This document shows positions 6,919 through 15,882 of a stretch of 64,000 nt of DNA, one piece after another. Both the position numbers and the translations under genes were made by a program. The stretch's first letter is position 1; every line of letters begins with the position of its first letter. Origin of the DNA: Paenibacillus sedimenti (lineage in GTDB: Bacteria; Bacillota; Bacilli; Paenibacillales; NBRC-103111); contig NZ_JACVVD010000003.1 in NCBI RefSeq assembly GCF_014534655.1, positions 744,001 through 808,000 on the forward strand, read 5' to 3'. Below the pieces are notes generated by a model. That model was not told where the DNA came from. It did not search any database and worked only from the letters and a program-made list of their open reading frames with translations.

Positions 6919-9888
6919 TTAATTTCTTAGGGCGTTTGGCAATATTTCCAAACGATATCCCGTTGGAGCGATGATCTCCATTTCATGCCCTTCCGGAACT
7001 GACGCCTTGATCTCCATCGTCTTATTCTCTTCCCGGATACTCCAGGATACGTCTACACGGCCGCCCTGCGGAAGCGGGACGGTTCCCTTTGCCCAGGTTA
7101 ATCCGGCAATCGGTTTAGGCGCAATCACAATTTTAGCCCATCCCGGTGCAGCCCTTCGTACGCCGAGAATTTCATGCCCAAGAAAATAACCGGGGGCAGC
7201 AGACCAAGCATGGCAATGGCTTCGAGTTAATTGCCTAGGATGTATTTGACCATCAATGAGCTTGGGATAGCCTTCATAACAGGTCGATGATTCATATTTC
7301 ACCATGGTTCCATAGTTCTTGCGAATGTCCTCCACCATAATTTCGGTAAGCCCTATCTGCGACAATGCTTCGTAATAGAAAAAGGACATAAACGCGCTGC
7401 CGATTTGGACAAAATGCTCAGGCGGGAAAGCCAAATGAGCCTCTATTTGACGCTTACGATCTTTATCCGCAACCCCGCTTAAGAATGCGACAACCTGAGT
7501 TTGCATGCTAAGGACGGAGGAAGGCCTGCCGTCCGCGTGAATGCAGTCGATATAAGCCTTATGTTCTTCCGACCATAAGTGGGTATTAATGGCCTGAGCC
7601 AATTTAAGAGAAGCGGCTCTATAAGAATGAGCTCCTTCCATATCACCCGCTATTTCTGCAAGCATGGAAGCTTCACGGAGAGTTTTGACGAGAAACATAT
7701 TCTGGTGGCTAACAGCTCCATGGCCAGGCTGATCGATAGGCGCCCAGTCCAGGAAGTTCCATCCCCTCATGAAAAGAAGCCCTTTAGAGTCCAAATTTGT
7801 TAAATAATGATCCAGTGTAAAACGAACATGAGGCCACATTTCCTCTGCAAAGGCGATATCCCCGGTATGTTCAACATATTCGCTGCATGCAATGGCCCAG
7901 AAGAAAGTCCAATTAGGAATAACGCTGCTCCACCCGCTGGGAACCTGATCTGCGAACAACGGCGTCTGAAATTTCGAACCGGGAACCAGCTTAAGGCAAC
8001 GCTTGACAATATCAGTCGCTCCGAACATATAGTAATTGATAAGAGCTTCGTTTCGGCTGTCTCCCACCCAGAAGGTCTGCTCATATGCAGGGCAATCTAC
8101 GAAAGTATCTTCCATGCACACACGGGTTGTGTGTTGGCTGATCCGCCAAATATCGTTTAACAGCGCGTCGGATGAGTGGAAGCGGCCGATTTCCGCAATC
8201 GGATAATTGCTCTGGCGCAGCTTCACCTCGTAGAGCTTTACAGGCCTTGACGCTGAGCGGACTGTTATCATTAAATACCGAAGACCGCGTCGGACGAGAG
8301 AAACATACCGCTGTCTTCCTTCACGGCATGTATACCGCATCGTATTATCAAGCCTGTAAGTATCCTGCCGCCAACCTTCATGCATATATTCAAATCCGTA
8401 AAAATCAAGCACAGTGCCTTCCGCTGCATCGGCTTCAAATTCAATGTAACCGCTGTATTCTTTCTCAAAATCCAAAATAATCTCCGTATCCGCATCGCCG
8501 AATAATGGAATTAGCGCAGGTTCCACATGAGCAATGACTACATTTTGCATGGAAGAAGGAACTTTATGGGAAACCGCCTCCCTTTTCCAAATGCTCAATG
8601 CGAACACATTGTCTCTGCTGACCAAAGCGTTCGGGATTGGACGAATCCATTCATGAATGATTGCCAATTCGGAAGCCGAGGAAATAGATTTAGCCTGCAG
8701 ATAGGCGGCCTCAGCGGAGGTCAGTTCGCCTTTCTGTATATTTCCAGATTCATAAAGGCTCATTACTTTCCTGAAACGGGGTATCGGGTCATAGACATCC
8801 TTATGATCGATACGTTCGAATACTGCATAAGGCCCAATGGTGATAAAAGGGGAGCTGTGTTCGTCCGATGGCCATGGCGAGATGAGCTCGAAAGGCTCTT
8901 CGCAGTCGATCCCCATATGGAAGCCGTCACCGTGCTCTACCCCCGTGACATCCATGAGAAAGAAATTGTCGCCTTCCTTTAAATCGGCAACCACAAATTT
9001 TTGCGGAAACTCGCCGGGAAGCTGCTCCGGGGAATACCAGGTTCCATTGATGCTGCAAGGACCGAAATTAAATCTGGAATTGAGGAAACCGAATGTGGCT
9101 TTCACCGGTGACGAAACTCGGACTACGGTTGCCACATAACCGATTTTGCCGACAAAATTAGCATGGTTCGTACTCTCCGGCATCATTTGATTCCGCATAT
9201 CAATATTCGTGGACCAGGAAATAGGCTTCACCTGCTGAAGGGACTCCACGCGGAGAGGATAAATCGGTTCCTCTGTCAGCAGGGGAATATCTCTGGGCAC
9301 GAGCGTTGTCCACGGGGCGTCACCCGCCTCACCAATGACGGTGGCCGCCCCCCATGTTTGGTCATTATAATCATTGGAAACCCATCCTTCCGGCCAAAGC
9401 CTGGCATCCACCCGTTCAACAAAACCATGCTGGCACGACATTCTCGGTGAACGGGGATCATGCCCAAGATGAAGGGAAGTTTTCCACCCTTCATCTGTAG
9501 AAGCTTGTATGCTTTGTATACCATTCTGATTTACTTCTAGTTGAGCCAGCAGCCCTCCGCGTCCCCGCAAATAATAAAAGTTGGTGATTCCGTAATGCAA
9601 AACCATCACGGCTATTATATTTTCTTTCCCTGGCTTCAATAAGTGCCCTACATCATAAGTATCATAAGCAAGCTCAAATGGCCATGAACGTACCGGTCCG
9701 CGTCCGACTCTCTCTCCGTTCACATAAAGAACATACCTGGAGTCGGCCGTAAGAGACAATGCAGCCCCATCCAAGCGTCCCGACGGCAATCGAAAGGTGT
9801 TACGAAAGCATCTCCACTCGTTACGGGGACTTTCTTCATTACCGCCCCAAATCCATTGAGCTTTCCAATTTATCTCTTGCTGTCCCAT
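6919..9888 (-). CDS. GH78-type alpha-L-rhamnosidase-like protein
   Basis: An 989-residue protein with the GH78 layout: N-terminal beta-sandwich modules (WKAQWIWGGNEES, YVNGERVGRGPVRSWPFE), an (alpha/alpha)6 catalytic barrel from about residue 570, and a C-terminal beta domain. The catalytic stretch DCPAYEQTFWVGD places acids at 598, 603 and 610, in register with the family DCPxRExxxWxGD pattern; the two arginines usual next to the glutamate are Tyr and Gln here. No signal peptide is visible. The ATG at 9888 has GGAGG 7 nt upstream, which decides the start against the longer frame. It heads a probable operon with GH88 copy 2. Alpha-L-rhamnosidase is the family activity, but the altered motif leaves the specificity open. 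Confidence 0.82.
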   Translation of the reverse strand: MGQQEINWKAQWIWGGNEESPRNEWRCFRNTFRLPSGRLDGAALSLTADSRYVLYVNGERVGRGPVRSWPFELAYDTYDVGHLLKPGKENIIAVMVLHYGITNFYYLRGRGGLLAQLEVNQNGIQSIQASTDEGWKTSLHLGHDPRSPRMSCQHGFVERVDARLWPEGWVSNDYNDQTWGAATVIGEAGDAPWTTLVPRDIPLLTEEPIYPLRVESLQQVKPISWSTNIDMRNQMMPESTNHANFVGKIGYVATVVRVSSPVKATFGFLNSRFNFGPCSINGTWYSPEQLPGEFPQKFVVADLKEGDNFFLMDVTGVEHGDGFHMGIDCEEPFELISPWPSDEHSSPFITIGPYAVFERIDHKDVYDPIPRFRKVMSLYESGNIQKGELTSAEAAYLQAKSISSASELAIIHEWIRPIPNALVSRDNVFALSIWKREAVSHKVPSSMQNVVIAHVEPALIPLFGDADTEIILDFEKEYSGYIEFEADAAEGTVLDFYGFEYMHEGWRQDTYRLDNTMRYTCREGRQRYVSLVRRGLRYLMITVRSASRPVKLYEVKLRQSNYPIAEIGRFHSSDALLNDIWRISQHTTRVCMEDTFVDCPAYEQTFWVGDSRNEALINYYMFGATDIVKRCLKLVPGSKFQTPLFADQVPSGWSSVIPNWTFFWAIACSEYVEHTGDIAFAEEMWPHVRFTLDHYLTNLDSKGLLFMRGWNFLDWAPIDQPGHGAVSHQNMFLVKTLREASMLAEIAGDMEGAHSYRAASLKLAQAINTHLWSEEHKAYIDCIHADGRPSSVLSMQTQVVAFLSGVADKDRKRQIEAHLAFPPEHFVQIGSAFMSFFYYEALSQIGLTEIMVEDIRKNYGTMVKYESSTCYEGYPKLIDGQIHPRQLTRSHCHAWSAAPGYFLGHEILGVRRAAPGWAKIVIAPKPIAGLTWAKGTVPLPQGGRVDVSWSIREENKTMEIKASVPEGHEMEIIAPTGYRLEILPNALRN

Positions 9889-9916
9889 TCTTGATCCTCC
9901 TGCAGGTTTTAATATT

Positions 9917-9973
9917 AGTATAGGCATCTCATACATAAACTTTCTATCAGAATATTTCTACTTGTATTGATTT
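9917..9973 (-). promoter_or_regulatory. Promoter with 30-bp element shared with the first importer operon
   Basis: Read on the minus strand, a TATACT -10-like hexamer (9922-9917) lies 21 nt downstream of a 30-bp element at 9944-9973. That element contains CTATCAGA and TACTTG-ATTGA (plus-strand view). The same element, 25 of 30 bases identical and 20 nt from another TATACT, occurs at 23832-23861. No good -35 hexamer is visible, which suits an activator-dependent promoter. The best regulator candidate is the orphan YesN protein; this is inference. Confidence 0.6.
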
Positions 9974-10006
9974 TCCTTTACTTTTTGCTTTCAGACCCAT
10001 ATCGAT

Positions 10007-10043
10007 TAAAAAGCGCATTCACCCGTGTGGTGTGAATGCGCTT
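10007..10043 (-). terminator. Rho-independent terminator after GH5 gene
   Basis: Perfect 12-bp inverted repeat AAGCGCATTCAC / GTGAATGCGCTT with a 9-nt loop. On the minus strand it is followed by TTTTTAA. It starts 14 nt past the stop of the GH5 gene. Confidence 0.85.
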
Positions 10044-10056
10044 GGTTGTTTTACGT

Positions 10057-12435
10057 TTAATTATTCAGAAGGTGCTGCGCATCCCGAAGCAAGAATGCCG
10101 CAGCCTCGCTGGAAATATGCTTGCCGCTCTGCGCCTGTACTTCGTTTACAAAGCTGCCTAAGTGATTTTGATCCAATTTCTCGTGCAGGCTATTGGCGAT
10201 TCCATCATTATCAATGAATCCTTCTTGGACAAAGCGCGTTATCAGTTCTTTTAGAGAACTAATGCTAGTGCTAATCCGGAACGTAACGGTATGGCTTCCC
10301 GTGTTACCCGCCAGGTCGGTAGCCGTTATAACCAGCGTATGTGTGCCGAGCGATAACGAATAGAGCGGAATTGTCGTCCCTTGCTGCATTATTTGGCCAT
10401 CCAGCGATAACGTAGTCTTGCTGTTATCAACCCCGGACAAGTCATCCTTCACAGTAATGATTGGCGTCATATCACCGGAATTGCTAAGCGTGTCGTATAC
10501 GATTCCGGTTACAGTGATTTCCGGTGCTTTCGCGTCAACGAGCAGAGACTTGGCCCTCTCCGTATTGCCGGACGTGTCAACGGAACGGTACGCTACGATA
10601 TAGTTTCCGGGCGGGCTTAACGTTAATCCACCGCTTGGAACCGTAGTATATCCGCCGCTTTGACCGACAATCCGGTATTCGGTTCTGGCTATCGACGCTC
10701 CGTCATAAGCCGTAGCTGCAAACTCCAGATGCCCCGGATAAACGATATCCACAACCGTTTTCGGCCGATTCACCGGGACAGCCGGGCCCAAGTCGATCAG
10801 TTCGACATCGTCAACGATAAATTCACTCGGCAATTCCGTCCAGAATCCTGTGCTCATCCTGGCCACACCGGGAGCAGGAACAAATTCGAGCGACTTGGTG
10901 ACGAATTCTCCTCCGGTATTGGTAAGACCGGTTACCACAGGACCGTTCCCCAGAAAGACAGTATTGTTCGTATAATCTTTGTGCTGGAAAATGATTTTTC
11001 CGCTGATCACCCGAATTTTGGCGCTCAACCGATAGCGATTCTGGTCGGACACCTTAAAATACGCTTGATCGATTCCCCTTTGGTTGGAAAGCGTCTTGAT
11101 TTTCTGCGCTTGGGAGCCGTTCATATTTACAAGCGAGACGATTACGTTCGAATCTTTGCCCCAACGATCAGCTAACCCGTCATTATCGGTATCCTTCTCA
11201 AAGGTACCGTTCATGACCAGATTAACCGGTGGAGCCGGCTCGCCGTTAGGCGGAAGAAATTCATTCCGGTTAAAGTACGCTTTGAGAACCAACTCCCGGT
11301 CCGTCGGTTCCGTCGCTATTGCCGAATCACGGTTTAAATCGCTGGTCATGACTTCGTTGTATTCGACGTCCCAGCCGTGCCATTCGCTATAAGCGTGATA
11401 AGTCCAGCTCCAGCCGTACTCCTCGAAGAGTTCGATCAAGTCCCGGGTATATGCCGCCGCACCGGGAGCCCAGCGGATGGCGCTGAATTCTCCAACATAA
11501 ATCGGAACATTGTATTTTAACTGAAAATCTCTGACATCCTTCAAATCTTGAATAAGCTTGTTCTTATCCCAGTAACTCGTGCCAATCATCCCTGGATATG
11601 TAATCTTATCGGGCCAATCCGTCGAGACGGGAGCCGTGTTCACGGTAGTTAACCCTTGATGCGAGTAAGCAAACGGGTTGTACATATGCACGCTGTAAAT
11701 GACTTTATCATCGTCAAGGAGCGGGAAATCCCCCTGATATTTCACCGGATAGCCGGGTCCGGCGTCGATCCATTTGTTTTCAACGAAGCCTCTGGGCAGA
11801 GCCCCCGGACTTGCTTCGTAAATGATCGGCGTATCCTGATCGTAAACCCGTATGGCATCCACGATATCTTGCGCCCAGATCGGCCATTTCTCATTGCCTA
11901 AAGGAAGTTCCGATTTGTTAAAAGGCTCGTTTAAAAGATCGTAACCCCAAATGTTGTTCCGATAAGGTTCAAACCGCTGCGCGATCTCCGTCCAACAATC
12001 GACCAGCATCTGCCTGTTCGCATCATTATCCCAGTAGGCATCCGTATTCGTTTTCAAACTCGGATCAGCTATCGGGGGCTCGTGCAAATCAACAATCACA
12101 TACATCCCTTGTCTGGCTGCTTCCTGCAGTGCGCCCTCCATGTTATCGAGTTGTCTTTGCCAAGCAACTGTGATGGACACGCCGCTTCTAACTGCCTCAA
12201 CCCGGGGCGTCAACTGCAAACGGAACACATTGGCTCCGAAAACTTCCTTTGCCCTTTTGAGACCGGTGAAGGCACTCGTATTGAACCCCCTGACCACTGT
12301 CGGATTGAACCCCGAACCCGAGCTCGCTTCTGCCTTGTTGTCAAACGGCAAACCGAGTGACGTAAAAACAAGCGTTACAATCAGTAAAAGCGATAACATA
12401 CCGTAATATTTGTTCTTCATGATTTGAATCCTCAT
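10057..12435 (-). CDS. Secreted GH5 endo-glycanase with FIMAH-like tail
   Basis: A 792-residue extracellular enzyme. It has a Sec signal peptide (MKNKYYGMLSLLLIVTLVF, cleavage near AEA-SS). The GH5 TIM barrel runs from about 45 to 390, with acid/base Glu170 (DLLNEPF) and nucleophile Glu316 (IYVGEFSAI). A carbohydrate-binding-like beta-sandwich (about 403-548, NGTFEKDTDNDGLADRW) and an Ig-like bacterial module (about 640-725) follow. The C-terminal FIMAH-like helical domain (about 728-792) includes GKHISSEAA. GH5 members cleave beta-glucans and mannans; in this locus a cellulosic xanthan-type backbone is the likely target. The start could be the ATG at 12420 instead. A perfect cre site lies about 110 nt upstream and a strong terminator follows. 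Confidence 0.9.
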   Translation of the reverse strand: MRIQIMKNKYYGMLSLLLIVTLVFTSLGLPFDNKAEASSGSGFNPTVVRGFNTSAFTGLKRAKEVFGANVFRLQLTPRVEAVRSGVSITVAWQRQLDNMEGALQEAARQGMYVIVDLHEPPIADPSLKTNTDAYWDNDANRQMLVDCWTEIAQRFEPYRNNIWGYDLLNEPFNKSELPLGNEKWPIWAQDIVDAIRVYDQDTPIIYEASPGALPRGFVENKWIDAGPGYPVKYQGDFPLLDDDKVIYSVHMYNPFAYSHQGLTTVNTAPVSTDWPDKITYPGMIGTSYWDKNKLIQDLKDVRDFQLKYNVPIYVGEFSAIRWAPGAAAYTRDLIELFEEYGWSWTYHAYSEWHGWDVEYNEVMTSDLNRDSAIATEPTDRELVLKAYFNRNEFLPPNGEPAPPVNLVMNGTFEKDTDNDGLADRWGKDSNVIVSLVNMNGSQAQKIKTLSNQRGIDQAYFKVSDQNRYRLSAKIRVISGKIIFQHKDYTNNTVFLGNGPVVTGLTNTGGEFVTKSLEFVPAPGVARMSTGFWTELPSEFIVDDVELIDLGPAVPVNRPKTVVDIVYPGHLEFAATAYDGASIARTEYRIVGQSGGYTTVPSGGLTLSPPGNYIVAYRSVDTSGNTERAKSLLVDAKAPEITVTGIVYDTLSNSGDMTPIITVKDDLSGVDNSKTTLSLDGQIMQQGTTIPLYSLSLGTHTLVITATDLAGNTGSHTVTFRISTSISSLKELITRFVQEGFIDNDGIANSLHEKLDQNHLGSFVNEVQAQSGKHISSEAAAFLLRDAQHLLNN

Positions 12436-12544
12436 CCTTATCTCATCCTCCTAATTCGTTTTTTCGTGATTGACCGTTTGTGCTTATGATTCTTTTGATT
12501 CAATCGGTTGCCACTTGAGATAATCATTCACCTCCTTATTGTAA

Positions 12545-12558
12545 TGTAAGCGTTGTCA
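12545..12558. promoter_or_regulatory. CcpA cre site upstream of GH5
   Basis: TGTAAGCGTTGTCA matches all positions of the Bacillus-group cre consensus TGWAANCGNTNWCA. It lies in the gap between the ADP-ribosylglycohydrolase-type gene and the GH5 gene, where the GH5 promoter should be. Carbon catabolite repression of the endo-glycanase is the expected consequence. Confidence 0.7.
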
Positions 12559-12596
12559 ATTTATCGCTGACACTCGGATTCGAATGTCATCCTTGG

Positions 12597-14468
12597 CTAG
12601 CCCCAAATCATATCCGTATAGAAATAATTAGGACCGGGCGTTGTTGTGTTTTTCAGTGCAACCGACAAGACATACACTTCTGGAGGAGCGCCGTTCCTTA
12701 AAGCTTCCAGTTCCACCTTATGGGTTCCGGCAGTAAGCGTTAATTCCACCCATTGTTCTTGCGGGGCACGGTGATACGCCGGCATGAATGCCAATGTTTC
12801 TTTGCATTCAATTACAACTTGGCCGTTCAATTTCAACGTTATCGGACCGTTAGCAGCTGCTATGAGTCGAACCTTCCGCTCGGAAGGGCTGAAGAGCATC
12901 GATAACGCCCGGTATACGCCATCCACCTGCGACCCGAGTTCCCTCTCCCATTCCAATCGGTTTCCTGGTACATAAATTTCTTTACCTACGCTGCTTTCCG
13001 GTCCCCATAAGGTCCATCTGGATGCACCGACAAGCGTGAAAGCCACCTTCTGAGCGGCCCATATCGAATGATCATGGATTCGCGTCCAATACAAAGCAAG
13101 CTCATGGTATGCAGCAGCAACCGCCGATGCCCTGACTTCCACTTCCCATTGAACCGACTCACCCGGTTGCAGACTGACCTTATACGCATTCGGTCCTTCC
13201 CAATCCTCAGGCAGTTCTAGAGAGAGACTGCCGGCAAGCGGAGTTGGAGACCGGTTCGTCAGCGTGAAATGCAAGGTCTTCCATTGGCCCGTTCCAATGG
13301 CGGGTCCATCCGAGCCGAAGTCGATCGCCAATTCAGCATCCGGACAGCTTCGAGTTCCCTGCGGCAGTAAATATCGATTGGCTGTTACTTTACGATCCCA
13401 GAGATCCTTAATCGCTTCATCTGCTCCTTCCGAAGCCTCTTGTCGGCAGGATGTCGGCAAGTCAGGATGTACCAGAATGCCCGTGTCCCATGTGGCCAAG
13501 ACCTGTTTGCCCATACGTATGGTTCGCCGTGTCAGTTCATCCAGATTCTTAGGTGCGGGAAATCCTTTGATCGGCGAACTGACGACTACGCGTTCGCCAA
13601 CCGGCTTCACCCATTTGTCCGGCAATCCTTCCGGCCCGAGCAGCATGCCCAATATCGCACCCAGCGTTGCTGCGGTGCAATCCGTATCGTAACCGCAGTT
13701 AACCGCCTTCAATATGGCGTCTTCAAAATCTTCACCATACAACCATCCAAGTATCGTAAAAGCAATATTTTGCGGAGCATCTGTGAAATTGTCGCTGCCA
13801 TGATGCTCCAGAATGAGCAAGCGCGTTTCGGTCCAGCTCTTCCCTTCTTGTTGCCAACGAAGCAGATCTTTCAGCGCTTTGGCGGTACGGCAATGTTCAG
13901 GAATATGGTTCATTCCAATCTCTATTAACCGATCCCGGTCTTTCTCAAAGAAAATAGCGCTTTCCAATGCGGCAAAAAACATTTCACCATAAACGCCTTC
14001 CCCTCCGGCATGGTCCACAATTGCGTCCTGGTACGCATAGTGTGCCGCAGTATCCGGCGCTCCGGGTGCCGCCATTGCCCAAATTTCAGAACGAATAGGC
14101 GATCCCATACAATCGTTGAAGGGATTGTTAAACCAGCCTGAAATCGGCGGGATAAGACCTCTTCGCAGATTAGTCAGGGCGTAACCGTATTCATCATAAG
14201 GGAAGAAGATGTGTTCCAGCCATTCCTGTCCGAGCTCACGGGAGGTTAATCCGGGGCCATACTGCTCTAAGGCATGCAGCCATACCAATTGCATGTCCAG
14301 ATCATCATTTTCCAGCGGACCGTCCGGCAGCTCCGGATAGAATGTCAATTCCAGCAGCTCCTTTCTACCCTCGACCGGAGCACCCAGCGTTCCCCCAATA
14401 TTTTTCCCGAGCCATCCCCCGTATACGATCCGATAATAATCCTGTTCATTTAAAATGCTTATATCCAT
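12597..14468 (-). CDS. ADP-ribosylglycohydrolase-fold protein with C-terminal beta domain
   Basis: A 623-residue protein. Residues about 1-350 have the all-helical ADP-ribosylglycohydrolase (ARH) fold. Two metal-ligand clusters are visible: ENDDLDMQLVW (Asp55, Asp56, Asp58) in place of the common TDDT motif, and NCGYDTDCTAATLGAILG (Asp261, Asp263). Residues about 400-623 form beta-sandwich modules unlike those of dedicated ARH enzymes. The ATG at 14468 has GGAGG 7 nt upstream. No signal peptide is seen. The genuine ARH reaction removes ADP-ribose from proteins, but the setting between GH5 and an AraC gene and the extra beta modules suggest activity on a carbohydrate. That role is inference. 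Confidence 0.8.
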   Translation of the reverse strand: MDISILNEQDYYRIVYGGWLGKNIGGTLGAPVEGRKELLELTFYPELPDGPLENDDLDMQLVWLHALEQYGPGLTSRELGQEWLEHIFFPYDEYGYALTNLRRGLIPPISGWFNNPFNDCMGSPIRSEIWAMAAPGAPDTAAHYAYQDAIVDHAGGEGVYGEMFFAALESAIFFEKDRDRLIEIGMNHIPEHCRTAKALKDLLRWQQEGKSWTETRLLILEHHGSDNFTDAPQNIAFTILGWLYGEDFEDAILKAVNCGYDTDCTAATLGAILGMLLGPEGLPDKWVKPVGERVVVSSPIKGFPAPKNLDELTRRTIRMGKQVLATWDTGILVHPDLPTSCRQEASEGADEAIKDLWDRKVTANRYLLPQGTRSCPDAELAIDFGSDGPAIGTGQWKTLHFTLTNRSPTPLAGSLSLELPEDWEGPNAYKVSLQPGESVQWEVEVRASAVAAAYHELALYWTRIHDHSIWAAQKVAFTLVGASRWTLWGPESSVGKEIYVPGNRLEWERELGSQVDGVYRALSMLFSPSERKVRLIAAANGPITLKLNGQVVIECKETLAFMPAYHRAPQEQWVELTLTAGTHKVELEALRNGAPPEVYVLSVALKNTTTPGPNYFYTDMIWG

Positions 14469-14585
14469 GTGAAATCCTCCGTCATTTGATATAATGTCTA
14501 TGTCTACATTATAGGTACGGTTCCACGATGGAGCCATGAACATAGTTTTGTTTTCGAAAGAAAAAACATCGGAGGCATCCATGCC

Positions 14586-15476
14586 ATGTATTACTCTCTT
14601 TCCCGATTATCCAGGCTCGACATCAAATGGGCGGACCTTTTCGATGCAAACAGCCCCAACTTCTTCGGGCAGCATCACAATCCATATTATGAGTTGATCG
14701 TTATTGCAGACGGAGTGGTGCATTTGCAAACGGCCGGTACTCCTATGACCCTGCATGCTGGCGAGTCCCTGATGTTGATGCCTTGGGAGACGCATACCGG
14801 CTGGAATTCCGATAAACGGCAAGGGCAATTTTTTTGGGTGCAATTTTCATCTGATCCGGCCCTGGGTGAATTCGGTTTGGATCGGGCATCCGAGCTTAAT
14901 ATTGTCCATGCCGAACGGACGGAACTGAGAACCGCCGAAATCCACCATGAGGATCTGCTTGTATTGCCTCGTCAATTTCGCACCAGCCAGCGATATAAGC
15001 TGCTCGGACTGTTCGAAGAGCTGGTAGAGACGATGAAGCAACCGAAGGGCTATTTTCGCTTTCATGCCAGCTTATTGCTAGGCGAAATACTACGGCTTAT
15101 GGCTGGAGATTTTTTGGAACAAAGTCATTTGGATACATCTTTCCCGGCTTCTTACATCACTTTCCGCAATCTGGTCAATTATTTGAACAACTTTTACGAA
15201 TCGGACATTTCCAAAGAAACGTTGGAGCGATTGTTGGACCGAAAATACGAATACTTGTGCCAAGTATTTAAAAAGTATGCCGGTACGAACATCCACCATT
15301 ACGTTCACCAGCTAAGATCGCAGCGAGCCAAGTACCTGCTTCATAATACGGAAAAAAGCGTGAAAGCAATTGCCGAGGAACTCGGATATCAGGATCCGTT
15401 TTATTTCAGCCGGATGTTTAAAAAAATAGAAGGTATCGCGCCACAGCAGTATCGGAACAACATTACTATCCAATGA
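14586..15476 (+). CDS. AraC-family regulator
   Basis: A 296-residue one-component regulator. The N-terminal cupin-like domain contains HHNPYYELIVIADGVVHL (about 28-45) and MPWETHTGW. The C-terminal double HTH includes LLDRKYEYLCQVFKKYAG and IAEELGYQDPFYFSRMFKKI. The ATG follows GGAGG at 10 nt; an upstream ATG at 14581 is out of frame. It is divergent from the ARH-type gene across 117 nt, so it most likely controls that gene and possibly GH5 beyond it. The ligand is unknown. Confidence 0.88.
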   Translation: MYYSLSRLSRLDIKWADLFDANSPNFFGQHHNPYYELIVIADGVVHLQTAGTPMTLHAGESLMLMPWETHTGWNSDKRQGQFFWVQFSSDPALGEFGLDRASELNIVHAERTELRTAEIHHEDLLVLPRQFRTSQRYKLLGLFEELVETMKQPKGYFRFHASLLLGEILRLMAGDFLEQSHLDTSFPASYITFRNLVNYLNNFYESDISKETLERLLDRKYEYLCQVFKKYAGTNIHHYVHQLRSQRAKYLLHNTEKSVKAIAEELGYQDPFYFSRMFKKIEGIAPQQYRNNITIQ

Positions 15477-15510
15477 GCTAAACTAATGACTGTATGAGAC
15501 AGCAAGAAAA

Positions 15511-15534
15511 ACCTAGCGGAAGATTACGCTAGGT
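15511..15534. terminator. Hairpin after AraC gene
   Basis: ACCTAGCG / CGCTAGGT form a perfect 8-bp stem with an 8-nt loop, 35 nt past the AraC stop. The T-tract is better on the minus strand (TTTTT) than on the plus strand (TCCTTT), so its direction is uncertain. Confidence 0.45.
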
Positions 15535-15603
15535 CCTTTGCTGTGCTATGCGTTACGTCTGTGTGTGGGGGAGGGAATTGGGCATGGGGTTCCAACCGCT
15601 ATT

Positions 15604-15651
15604 GAAATTCGTGTTATCTGAATGATACTTAGTGGTATCAACACGAATTTC
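15604..15651. repeat. 12-bp inverted repeat
   Basis: GAAATTCGTGTT (15604-15615) and AACACGAATTTC (15640-15651) are perfect complements separated by 24 nt, which themselves contain GATAC/GTATC. There is no flanking T-tract, so this is not a standard terminator. Confidence 0.6.
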
Positions 15652-15680
15652 AAAGGCGGCCGCTATCGCTGTTTTCATCC

Positions 15681-15703
15681 GCAACGATGAAAATCATCGT
15701 TGC
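15681..15703. repeat. Perfect 10-bp hairpin
   Basis: GCAACGATGA / TCATCGTTGC with an AAA loop. A diverged partial copy (GCAACGATG, then CATC) follows about 50 nt later. Confidence 0.6.
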
Positions 15704-15844
15704 AGCGTGCGACAGCAACGGCAGAGACATCTGCAACGATGTAAAACATCAATTACAAGCCACACACAGTGCGGATAACAGACCTTATAACACCTGTAAT
15801 AAAGGGAAACCTCTCGGTCACCCAAAACATATACTTTCTTATCT

Positions 15845-15870
15845 TTTAAAAAGAGCCGCTGTTTAGCGGC
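15845..15870 (-). terminator. Rho-independent terminator after GH38 gene
   Basis: GCCGCT / AGCGGC stem with a GTTT loop. On the minus strand it is followed by CTTTTTAAAAG. It lies 13 nt past the stop of the mannosidase gene and closes the long importer-kinase-mannosidase operon. Confidence 0.85.
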
Positions 15871-15882
15871 CCTTTGGCAACA

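Larger units (their letters stand above)
15477..15882. other. Structured 400-bp intergenic region without genes
   Basis: No credible ORF is present. The stretch holds several inverted repeats (15511-15534, 15604-15651, 15681-15703), a weaker variant of the last near 15731-15755, and the terminator of the GH38 gene at its right end. A G-rich patch (GTGTGGGGGAGGG) lies near 15563. The density of structure is unlike the rest of the window. Confidence 0.6.
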
